DNA of 64,000 nt from JACCZX01 sp963710675. Its GTDB lineage: Bacteria > Pseudomonadota > Gammaproteobacteria > Burkholderiales > Burkholderiaceae_F. Positions 37,527 through 46,236 of the stretch are shown piece by piece. The position numbers and the translations under genes were made by a program. The notes under the pieces are model-generated. The model was given only the letters and a program-made list of their open reading frames with translations, did not search any database and was not told the origin of the DNA. The stretch's first letter is position 1. Each line of letters starts with the position of its first letter. The stretch spans positions 186,001 to 250,000 of the forward strand of contig CAVQBE010000021.1 in NCBI GenBank assembly GCA_963710675.1, given 5' to 3'.

Positions 37527-37883
37527 GTTTCGCGTTGATTTCGCGTTCGAGTTGAGCTATGGGAATTGCGCTTAGGTCAAAAGCGTTGAATCACCGATCG
37601 ACCAGTAGCGGTCGACAGGCTCAGCTGTGCATCCGGACGTTGCCAACTCCAGACTGGCGCCGGCACCAACAGCCGTCGCTGCCCGAAACACTCACGGACT
37701 GACTGGTTCCGCACCGGCACAACTCGGCATTCGGCCGCTGCTCAACAGGGTTTGTAGCTTAAGCGTGGTGCGCCGGCTCTCGTGAATATGCAGTAGGCGT
37801 CCAGCGAGTTCCCTCCTACACTCGACGACAGAGCTCCGCGGTGATTCGCGGTTGCGATATGCAGCAGCCGGACGGCGGGAGGG
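37527..37883. other. Intergenic region before the TIR gene, no gene recognised
   Basis: 357 bp with no supported reading frame. It marks the junction between the conserved origin region and the accessory locus. A purine-rich GGGAGGGG immediately before the GTG at 37884 is the probable ribosome binding site of the TIR gene. No tRNA, att-like repeat or IS end was recognised here. Confidence 0.45.
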
Positions 37884-38786
37884 GTGCTAGTGGCCGATCT
37901 ATTCGTCAGCTATTCGCGCGAGGACAAGGCGCGGGCAGCGGACATCGTGCACCTTCTCGAAGACCACGGCTGGGACGTTTTCTGGGACCAGGAAATGCGC
38001 TCCGGCACGTTGTGGCCCAAGGTGCTCGAAGAAGAATTGCTCAAAGCGCGCTGCCTGGTGGCGCTATGGACTACCACTTCGATCAGCAGTCGTTGGGTTC
38101 GCATTGAGGCCTACGAAGCGTTGCAGAACGACAAGCTGGTGCCAGTGCTGCTTGATAAGGTGCGGCCCCCGCTCGAATTTCGGCAGACGCAGATGTTCGA
38201 CTTGATCGGCTGGAAAGGCGACCGCGGCGATCCGCGGCTTTCGCAACTGCTGGCGGACTTGACCCAGCTTGTGAAAGCGCCCGGTTCACACGGTCCGGTC
38301 CCGCGGCCGGTTCGGATTGCTGTTCCCCCGACTCTGCAGCGACAAATACCCGACAAGCAGCATGCGGCCAATGCAGAACAAGATCCATCAGCGGTTCCGC
38401 AGGATTCTTTTCCTACTGTCGCACCGTCGCGCAACTGGTGGCTCGGTGCGGGCGTCGCTGCCGCGGTGATTGCGATCGCGTGGGCAATCGCCGCGATCGA
38501 CTTTTCTCCCGCGCCGACCACGCCCGCTCAACTGCCGGCACCACCGCCCGTCGAAGTTGCGAAGCCAGCGCCGAGCCCGCCGCAGCCCTTGCCCGAGGTG
38601 CCGACTCCCGCCAAGAAAACGGAAGTCGCGGTTGTCCCCGTACCCGCGGCTCCGGTTCCCAAACCCAAACCGCCTCAACGACTACGGTCGGCTAGGTGCC
38701 TGGCAATTGAAGAGAAGTTCCAGCAGACGGGGCAGATCACCGCGGCCGAGCGAGATTTCCTTCGCGGCAAGGAGTGTCAATCATGA
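37884..38786 (+). CDS. TIR-domain protein with a C-terminal transmembrane segment
   Basis: 300 aa starting at GTG 37884 (a second GTG lies two codons on). TIR domain at residues 5-125: 'LFVSYSREDKARAADIVHLL', 'GWDVFWDQEM' and 'SSRWVRIEAYEAL', where W71 and E75 fit the WxxxE pattern of catalytic NADase TIRs. A linker precedes one transmembrane helix (about 187-207), a Pro/Ala/Lys-rich stretch (about 210-265) and a small conserved tail 'CLAIEEKFQQTGQITAAERDF' (part), which probably lies outside the membrane. Its stop overlaps the next start as ATGA, so it is co-translated with an OmpA-type lipoprotein. Activity (NAD cleavage or signalling only) is inference. Confidence 0.88.
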   Translation: MLVADLFVSYSREDKARAADIVHLLEDHGWDVFWDQEMRSGTLWPKVLEEELLKARCLVALWTTTSISSRWVRIEAYEALQNDKLVPVLLDKVRPPLEFRQTQMFDLIGWKGDRGDPRLSQLLADLTQLVKAPGSHGPVPRPVRIAVPPTLQRQIPDKQHAANAEQDPSAVPQDSFPTVAPSRNWWLGAGVAAAVIAIAWAIAAIDFSPAPTTPAQLPAPPPVEVAKPAPSPPQPLPEVPTPAKKTEVAVVPVPAAPVPKPKPPQRLRSARCLAIEEKFQQTGQITAAERDFLRGKECQS

Positions 38787-40108
38787 AGACATCTATCGTG
38801 TCGCCATGCCCATGGACCGCAGCGCGGCAGCCCGTGTGCGCAGCTCTGTTGATCGCGTTCATTGCGGCGCTCGTATCAGGCTGCTCGACGTTGGTTCCAA
38901 CGACGACGCCTGCTGCCTCAGCAAGCGCGCCCACCGTGCCGCCCGGCGCTGCGACTTCGCCCGCGCCGGCGCCGGCTGCATCTCCGGTCGCGGCAGCTCC
39001 ACCACCGCCACCAGTTCTTCCGCTCGATGACGCGCTGCTTGTCGCGGCGAACAATCTGTTTTCGAGTGCTGCGAAGACGCTCGCGATGCCGCCGACACAG
39101 CGGTTGCTTGTGATCGATCCACTGGTCGACGGCGTATCGCACACGCAAACGGTCACCACGCAATCGCTTGAAACGAAAATCCAGGGGCTGGTGCGAGCGA
39201 AATACCCGGGCTTCAATGCGCAGCCATTTTCACGAGCGACCGTCGGCCAGGCGCCAATCGTTCTGGTGGGCACTTTCACTGCGATCGATTTGAAGAATCA
39301 AACCGGCGGTGCGCGCGAGGCGTTTCGAATTTGCCTAGCGCTGGCCGATCTGAAGTCGGGATTGATTGTTGCGAAAGGCGTCGCCCGCGCGCAGATCGAA
39401 GGCGTAAATCAGACGCCGCTGCCTCATCTGCAGGACGCGCCGGCATGGACCAAGGATCCTTCGGTCGACGCGTACGTCCAGACGTGCCAGGGAACGAAGC
39501 CGGGCGATCGCATCGATCCTGCCTACCTTGATGGAATTCTGGCTGCGTCGATGATCGCCGAGGCGAGCGATCTGTTCGACAGCGGCCGCTATCAGGATGC
39601 GATAGAGGTTTACCGCAGCGCGCTTTCGACACCAAAGGGCGATCAGTTGCGAGTGCACAACGGGCTATACAGCGCGAACTGGAAGCTCGGGCGGCGTGCC
39701 GACGCCGAGCGTGCGTTTGGCGAAGTCGTGCGAGTCGGACTCGCGAGCAATCGCCTCGGCGTGAAGTTCCTGTTCCGGCCAGGGTCTACGGACTTCGTCA
39801 GCGATGCGAGACTGAGCGCACCGTATTCGATGTGGTTAAGCCAGATTGCTCAGCGCGCCAGCGCGCGCGCTGCCTGCCTGCAAGTCGTCGGCCACACGAG
39901 CCCGACTGGCCCGGAACCCTTGAACGAGCGCTTGTCGGTGTTGCGCGCCGAGAATGTAAAGAACCGACTCGAACGCGAAGCGCCGCGGCTCAAAGGGCGC
40001 GTCATCGCCAGCGGCGTTGGGTCACGCGAAAAACTGGTCGGTACCGGCACTGATGACGTGCGCGACGCACTCGACCGGCGAGTGGAGTTCAAGGTTGTGC
40101 CCTGCTGA
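38783..40108 (+). CDS. Lipoprotein with TPR-like region and C-terminal OmpA peptidoglycan-binding domain
   Basis: 441 aa from the ATG at 38783. The signal peptide ends in lipobox 'ALVSGC'; a Pro/Ala-rich linker follows. The middle part ('ASDLFDSGRYQDAIEVYRSAL', then 'WKLGRRADAERAFGEVV') looks like two TPR units. The C-terminus is an OmpA domain: 'KFLFRPGSTDFV', 'VVGHTSPTGPEPLNERLS', 'LRAENVKNRL' and 'DRRVEFKVV', containing the Asp and Arg used for diaminopimelate binding. It would anchor in the outer membrane and grip peptidoglycan. Coupled by ATGA overlap to the membrane TIR gene, it may act as its envelope sensor. The SGNH gene converges 20 bp downstream. Confidence 0.88.
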   Translation: MKTSIVSPCPWTAARQPVCAALLIAFIAALVSGCSTLVPTTTPAASASAPTVPPGAATSPAPAPAASPVAAAPPPPPVLPLDDALLVAANNLFSSAAKTLAMPPTQRLLVIDPLVDGVSHTQTVTTQSLETKIQGLVRAKYPGFNAQPFSRATVGQAPIVLVGTFTAIDLKNQTGGAREAFRICLALADLKSGLIVAKGVARAQIEGVNQTPLPHLQDAPAWTKDPSVDAYVQTCQGTKPGDRIDPAYLDGILAASMIAEASDLFDSGRYQDAIEVYRSALSTPKGDQLRVHNGLYSANWKLGRRADAERAFGEVVRVGLASNRLGVKFLFRPGSTDFVSDARLSAPYSMWLSQIAQRASARAACLQVVGHTSPTGPEPLNERLSVLRAENVKNRLEREAPRLKGRVIASGVGSREKLVGTGTDDVRDALDRRVEFKVVPC

Positions 40109-40128
40109 TTCTTTTTCTGAATTGAAAG

Positions 40129-41004
40129 TCAGGGCAGCAACCTGGCGATCTCTTCGGTCCATGTAGCCGCAAGTTTTTTGTAACCGCCACGATTGGGATG
40201 AATTTCATTGTCCCAATCGTTCGAATCGCCGGTGGTTCCCGCAGCAGCCGGTATCAGCGTCGTCGTTAGCTTCAGCGTATCGACCACATGAAAGTTTGGC
40301 AGGTCGATTGACCTGAGGCACGCTGCGAGCTCTTCAAGGAGCAGCCGGCTCAGGTCCAGCCATAACGCGGGGTCGATGCCTAGCCACATGCATGCCGGGT
40401 AAAGCCACGGTCCTCCGCCCACGTGCCGTACCGGAGCGTTGCGGGGTTGCGCCAGCGCGTACGTATGCATCAACAGCGGGACGTCCTGGCTGTCACTGCC
40501 CGGACCGTCGCGTCCCTGCGCGACGATCTGAGCGACGTTGACCTTGATGTAGTTGAGCAATGCATCAAGGGCGTCCTCGTTGATCACCGACCGCAAATTC
40601 GATTGATCAATGCTTCCTGGGGCATTCGGCCTGACCAGTATTTCGGATCGCTGCACATCCTTGTTCCAGAGGGCGTCCATCAAGTCATTGCCGCCGCCCG
40701 AAAGAAAGATTGCGCTCCATCTCCGCCCACTCTTATTGCGTAAATAAAAGTAGAACTGCCGATTGCGCGTCGTCTCGTGCATTCGGCGCAGCGTGTCTCC
40801 GGGTTCCGAAATGTTGAGCACGCACGCGGGGTACGGAAGCTCCATCGAAGTAAACGTATTGCGAAATTTCGTCGAGCCGTAGCTGAACCACGAATCGCCT
40901 TCTGCCAGAAATACTCGCGAGTAGTCGTTCAATGATTGCTGGAACTCCGGCTTCTCAAACGCGGGGGCGTCGACCTGCGTAATCGGCTGCAAATGGTCTG
41001 GCAT
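40129..41004 (-). CDS. SGNH/GDSL-type hydrolase
   Basis: 291 aa. Block I 'FLAEGDSWFSYG' gives nucleophile Ser38 in GDSW; block III 'LSGGGNDLMDAL' supplies the oxyanion Asn; block V 'NDWDNEIHPNRGGY' supplies the DxxH-type Asp/His pair. No signal peptide is apparent, so it is probably cytosolic. SGNH enzymes de-esterify lipids, glycans or peptidoglycan O-acetyl groups. It lies 92 bp downstream of the SLOG-like gene on the same strand and may belong to that operon. The substrate is unknown. Confidence 0.82.
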   Translation of the reverse strand: MPDHLQPITQVDAPAFEKPEFQQSLNDYSRVFLAEGDSWFSYGSTKFRNTFTSMELPYPACVLNISEPGDTLRRMHETTRNRQFYFYLRNKSGRRWSAIFLSGGGNDLMDALWNKDVQRSEILVRPNAPGSIDQSNLRSVINEDALDALLNYIKVNVAQIVAQGRDGPGSDSQDVPLLMHTYALAQPRNAPVRHVGGGPWLYPACMWLGIDPALWLDLSRLLLEELAACLRSIDLPNFHVVDTLKLTTTLIPAAAGTTGDSNDWDNEIHPNRGGYKKLAATWTEEIARLLP

Positions 41005-41095
41005 CGGACTTCCTTGCGATGGCGGAGAAAACGATCTTTACGGCGATCTTAGGCGCGTGCGTTATTCGCGCACAAGACGCATTATCAGAAAGCAG

Positions 41096-41701
41096 TCAAC
41101 GCTGATGACATAGCTTGCGAGTATCGATCCAGCACTCTGCGCCGCCGCTTTTCCGAACGGCCTCGCGCATATGGTCGGTGCCGCCCGGACCGTCGCCGCC
41201 GTCGCCGTTCCACACGCAGACAAAGCGGACTTTGTCCGCACCTAACGACAATGCACGCTCGAGCATCCACAGATTGCACCGCTCGAAGACGCCGTCGGAT
41301 TTATCGGACCCGCTTTCGGCCGACATGACCATGGTTCGTACCGACGACTGCTGCCGAACCGCGTAGAACCGATCGCGCCAGCGATCGGGCACAGCCGAGG
41401 ATGCCTTGGTGAAATCCACGGATTTGACGATGAAGGTTTCTTCCGGCAGCGGCAAATGCAGTTCCAAAGCCGCGCCTCGTTTGAGCATCGCCTCGGCAAA
41501 CAGCAGGTCCCCTCCACACGCGCCCTGCGTAATCCCGAGATCGGCGGAGCCGGCACCGAGCTTGGTAAGCGTCGCGTCGATCGCAGCGGCGATGCTTGAC
41601 TCACACTGCGGTGGGAACCGCGGAAGCTTGCGGTCCGGCTTGTCGATCATGTGTCCGCTGAACAGAAATACGAGCCTGGGAATTGCGATGAACGCTGTCA
41701 C
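41096..41701 (-). CDS. SLOG/Rossmann-like protein of unknown function
   Basis: 201 aa from a GTG at 41701, 14 bp after the FecR-gene stop. The pattern 'PRLVFLFSGHMIDKPDR', 'GSADLGITQGACGGDLLFAE', 'GAALELHLPLPEETFIVKSV' and 'GADKVRFVCVWNGDGGDGPG' recalls a conserved module that I associate with bacterial TPR/cyclase proteins. Its Gly-rich 'QGACGGD' turn and alternating strands suggest a SLOG-like nucleotide-binding fold. No catalytic residues are assigned. Third gene of TIR-CHASE2, FecR, SLOG-like. If it binds a nucleotide derivative, it could sense the product of a TIR or cyclase in the same locus; this is inference. Confidence 0.6.
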   Translation of the reverse strand: MTAFIAIPRLVFLFSGHMIDKPDRKLPRFPPQCESSIAAAIDATLTKLGAGSADLGITQGACGGDLLFAEAMLKRGAALELHLPLPEETFIVKSVDFTKASSAVPDRWRDRFYAVRQQSSVRTMVMSAESGSDKSDGVFERCNLWMLERALSLGADKVRFVCVWNGDGGDGPGGTDHMREAVRKSGGAECWIDTRKLCHQR

Positions 41702-41715
41702 GCCGACCTCTACTG

Positions 41716-42384
41716 CTATTTATTTGCGTCAGGCGGCTGCGCACGACTGATCGCTACCGACATCGCTTCATACGCGCGCAGTTCGCGCGCGTCGCTCGGT
41801 CCTACCTGCGGTGACCCGCGACCGGGGTAGCGCGACCGCAGCGCCTCGTTGGTACGCAGTCGCACCGGAGCCCATGCACCTTCTGGCGAGCGGCAAACGA
41901 CAACGCCGTCGGCGACTGCGACATGCACCGCGCGGTCACGACCGACTTCGAACAGAAAGCGCGTGCCTTCGACGCCGGCCACAACGGTCTGGCTCGACAC
42001 CGTAAAGCGGTTGCGCAACAGCGCGAACACGCGGCCGAAGACCACTTCGAGCGAGCCAATTCGCACGCGCGTGCCGTTCAGCACCAGGGCGTCGCCGGCC
42101 TCACGGAAACGCAGCACCGCGGCTACGTCTTTTCCGGTCTCGATCTCGTCGCCCGGCTGCAGCCACATGAGCCGCCGGACTGCGATCTCGCGCCCGCTAC
42201 GCCAGACACGAACGCCGGGCCTGTCACCATCGACACGCTGCCAGCGCGGATCTGCGCCGGGCACTTCGCGCGCAATCTGCCAAAGCTGCACCGCGGCCGC
42301 TGACTGTTGTGCGCTGGCACTGGTGCCCAGCGCAAGAACCAACGTCACAAACAGCAGCCAGCGACACCCGATTGAGCGTTTCAT
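41716..42384 (-). CDS. FecR-domain periplasmic protein
   Basis: 222 aa from the ATG at 42384, which overlaps the stop of the TIR-CHASE2 gene as ATGA. A signal peptide ends 'ALGTSASAQQ'. The FecR domain runs from about residue 60: 'RRLMWLQPGDEIETGKDVAA', 'LNGTRVRIGSLEVVFGRVFALL' (part), 'VAGVEGTRFLFEVGRD' and 'VAVADGVVVCRSPEG'. FecR-domain proteins without a sigma-factor partner are often found beside CHASE2 proteins in proteobacteria and probably sense in the periplasm. It would be the extracytoplasmic partner of the CHASE2 domain upstream. Confidence 0.85.
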   Translation of the reverse strand: MKRSIGCRWLLFVTLVLALGTSASAQQSAAAVQLWQIAREVPGADPRWQRVDGDRPGVRVWRSGREIAVRRLMWLQPGDEIETGKDVAAVLRFREAGDALVLNGTRVRIGSLEVVFGRVFALLRNRFTVSSQTVVAGVEGTRFLFEVGRDRAVHVAVADGVVVCRSPEGAWAPVRLRTNEALRSRYPGRGSPQVGPSDARELRAYEAMSVAISRAQPPDANK

Positions 42385-44169
42385 ATGGACGGCCTCCGCA
42401 TCCGCTGAAAAGTACGTGCGAACCACTGAACGGCGCGCAAGGCGAGATACGACAACAGCATTGCAATCACATCATGCGCCGCGTTGAGCACGATGTCGCG
42501 CGTCGCAAGCCACCATGCAACGAGTAGCCACGCCAGCGTCAATGCGAGCAGCGCACCGCGACGCCGCCAGCGCGGCTGGCGGTACAACACGAGCGCGGCG
42601 GCCGCACCAACACCGCACGCCAGTAGCGTGGTCGCGAGATGCCCACCGACGGTCAGCAGCTGCGGCACGCGGCCGCTGACGAGCGTCGCGATAGCGTCGG
42701 CCTGCAGTTCGACGCCAAACACTTGGCGCGGCGCAAACCCGTCGCGAACGACGTGGATGTCTTCATTGCTGTCAGCGCGTGCGAGGGCCATCGCACCGAC
42801 CAGCACAATGCGGCCATTGAAACGTTGATCGGCCACGCGCGCCGGATCGAGCGCGTCGGCGTACGAAACATGACGTGCAGCGTCACGCCAATAACCGGGG
42901 GGCGCAACGCGCAGCAGCAGCGTCAGCTGATCGTCGCCGGCACGCGCAGCACGGCACGCCGGGCTTTCGAGCCGCTGCGACTCGACGCCGCTGAAGCGCA
43001 CCGGCTGCGCGCGCAGTGGTCCATCGAAGCGCAATTCACGGCGTGACAGATCGGCCGCCCGCAGCGGATCGCCGACCAACGCGACAAGAGAAAGCGAGGG
43101 ATGCGCCGCTGAAACAAGCTCGCCCGCCCGCGCTGTTTCACGCGGCGCGATCGCAAGCGGCGTCGACCACAGCGCGCCGCCACCGCGATCGATCAGGCAC
43201 AGTGACCCCGGCTGACCCGCTTCGCGCAGCAGCGGCGGCAGCTCGGGCGCATCGCCAGGGAATCCGGCGCACTCCAAAGACCACACGGGTACGGCTCCGT
43301 TCTGCGGAAGCGCGGCGCGCAGCAGCAGCGAGCTCGTCATCGGCGTCGGTCGCACGCTCGAAGAACATGTCGAATACCACCGCACTCGCACCGGCGCGCG
43401 CGGCGCGCTCGATCAGCCGCGCATGGTCTCGCCGCCAGTCGGCCACGTGGTCACTGGGGCCAAATGGCCTTCCACGTGCGCGCTCGCTCGCCGCATCGAT
43501 GCCGACCAACAGCACCGGCTCGCCCGTGTGCGCCGCGCCCGCGGCGAGCAGCAAGCGCTGCATGTGCGTGTCGATATGCAACAGGTCGAGGGCACCGGAC
43601 CACGCGGCAAGCAGCGCCGCCAGCGCGACGGCGAACGTTGCGACAGGCCATGCCGCTGCGGCTGCCTTCACGCGCTCCCATCCATCGAGCTCGCGCACGA
43701 CGTCGCCGGGCATGCGTCCGTGAAGTTGATCGACCAGCGCGTTGAAATCGACATCGAACGTACGGTTGCGAAGCTCGGCCATGTTCAGCGCAGCCAGCGC
43801 GCGGATCGACGCGGGCAGTGCCGATTCATGCGGCGCCTCGGCGCCGCCAATCCTTACCGGCACGATGCGCACGCCGTCGCGCGCGAGTGCGGTCTCGATC
43901 TCGAAGCGAACCGGGTCGTCCGGCTGCTGCAGCCTCGGCCCGCGTTCGTCCGCCGCGGTCAGCCATTGATTGCCGATGACGACAAGCACGACGTCACTCG
44001 CTGCTATTCGTTTTCGAATCACACGCCGAAAGTCCTCGCCGTACGGGATGCTTGCGGTATCGAGGAACACACGATCGCCGAAGCGCGACTTCAGCGCTTC
44101 GAACAAACGGCCGGCACTGTCTTCGGAATCGGCGCGGCGGTAGCTGACGAACAGGCGGGGCCCGAACAT
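42381..44169 (-). CDS. TIR-CHASE2 fusion membrane protein; one frameshift
   Basis: About 596 aa from the ATG at 44169. Residues 1-150 are a TIR domain ('RLFVSYRRADSEDSAGRLFE', 'DRVFLDTASIPYGEDF', 'VRFEIETAL' with the candidate catalytic Glu90). A transmembrane helix (about 171-192) leads to a CHASE2 domain ('VLLVGIDAASERARGRP', 'ASAVVFDMFFE', later 'NGRIVLVGAMALARADSNED' and 'FGVELQADAIATLVSGR'). Three C-terminal helices follow. The frame changes near 43315. CHASE2 is an extracytoplasmic sensor usually joined to cyclases, kinases or GGDEF domains, so pairing with TIR puts a possible NADase output under envelope control. Coupled by ATGA to fecR; divergent from the caspase gene across 132 bp. 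Confidence 0.85.
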
Positions 44170-44301
44170 GGCGACGATGGTAACTGCGCTTGTCAAGAAA
44201 ACATCGCGTCGATTTTTCACGGCCGGCTCGCCGATCAAAGCGGTTGCCGCCGCGTTCGATTATCGCGATGATCGGGCTACGTTAAGCGAGCGGAGCAGTG
44301 C

Positions 44302-45220
<919 letters not shown>

Positions 45221-45228
45221 GCATTCGC

Positions 45229-46219
45229 ATGCTGCGCATCCAGGATCATCGGCTCATCGGCGACGGCGTCAGCTTCCGCGCAACGCCAAATCACGGCGGC
45301 GCGTTGAACGCGCGCTATCTCGTGTTCCATTACACGGCCGGCCGCTCGTGCGATAGCTCGGTCGAGTCGCTGTGCACCCGCAAGCCGCACGGCAATGCGT
45401 CGGCGCATGTGGTGCTCGGCGAGCGACGGACGCATCGTGCAACTGGTGCCATTTAACGTCGTGACTTGGCACGCCGGCGTAAGCCAATGGAACGGGCTGG
45501 TCGGGCTGAACGAGCGTCGATCGGTATTGAACTCGACAACGCCGGTGCCTTGAGCCGCGTCGGCGAGAAGTTCGTCGCCTGGTTCGGCAAGGAGTACGGG
45601 GCGAACGAGGTCATGCTCGCCGAGCACAAGCATGGCGGCGGCAGCGACCATGGCATGTGTACACGGAAGTGCAGATCGAGCGTGCGCTCGAGTTGGCCGA
45701 GCTGCTGGTCAAGCATTACGGTCTGGACGACGTGCTTGGCCACGAAGATATCGCGCGCGGCCGCAAGCAGGACCCGGGGCCGGCATTTCCGCTGGCCTCG
45801 ATCGCCAGCCGCACCTGGGTCGCAACAGCGATGCACCGGCGCGCTATGTGGTGACCGCTGACACGCTCAACATCCGCAGAGGTCCCGATGCATCGTTCGA
45901 ACCGGTGGCGGCGCCGTTGAAACAGGGCGCGATCGTGCTGTTGCTGCAACCCGGCGACCGCTGGAGCAAGGTTGAAGTCGAAGGGCCGACCGATATCGAA
46001 GGCTGGGTCAACAACAGTTTCATCGTGCGCGCGCTCGCTGCGCCGCGTCAACGCGCGGCGTCAAGAAGAGCAGCGCGCGCAGCTCCGCGAAGAAGACAAT
46101 TAGAGCGCACGCAACGAAGACGAATGCGAAGGCGAAGAAGACGGCCTCCGCGCGCACGTACGCCGACGAAGAAAACAACTTCAGCGCGCAAGCGCTTGGC
46201 GCGGCGCCTGCGCCGCTAA
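45229..46219 (+). CDS. N-acetylmuramoyl-L-alanine amidase (Amidase_2) with a C-terminal SH3 domain; several frameshifts
   Basis: Starts 'MLRIQDHRLIGDGVSF'. The Amidase_2 fold has all three zinc ligands: His in 'YLVFHYTAG' (45328-45330), His in 'VLGHEDIARGRKQDPG' (45741-45743) and the Asp of the same motif (45771-45773); 'SIGIELDNAG' carries the conserved Glu. A bacterial SH3 domain follows ('TADTLNIRRGPDASFEPVA', 'GWVNNSFIVRA'), then a very basic tail. Frames change near 45424, 45510, 45648 and 45835, and the tail frame is ambiguous (Lys/Ala-rich in one frame, Arg-rich in another). Cleaves the amide bond between MurNAc and stem peptide. No signal peptide is visible, so it may act on muropeptides or after cell breakage. 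Confidence 0.85.
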
Positions 46220-46236
46220 GCATAGGACCCGACGCT

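Noticed and set aside
40100..40145. A bidirectional terminator between the lipoprotein and SGNH genes
   Set aside because: GCCCTG/CAGGGC arms are only 6 bp with a loop of nearly 30 nt and lie partly within coding sequence; not strong enough to list.
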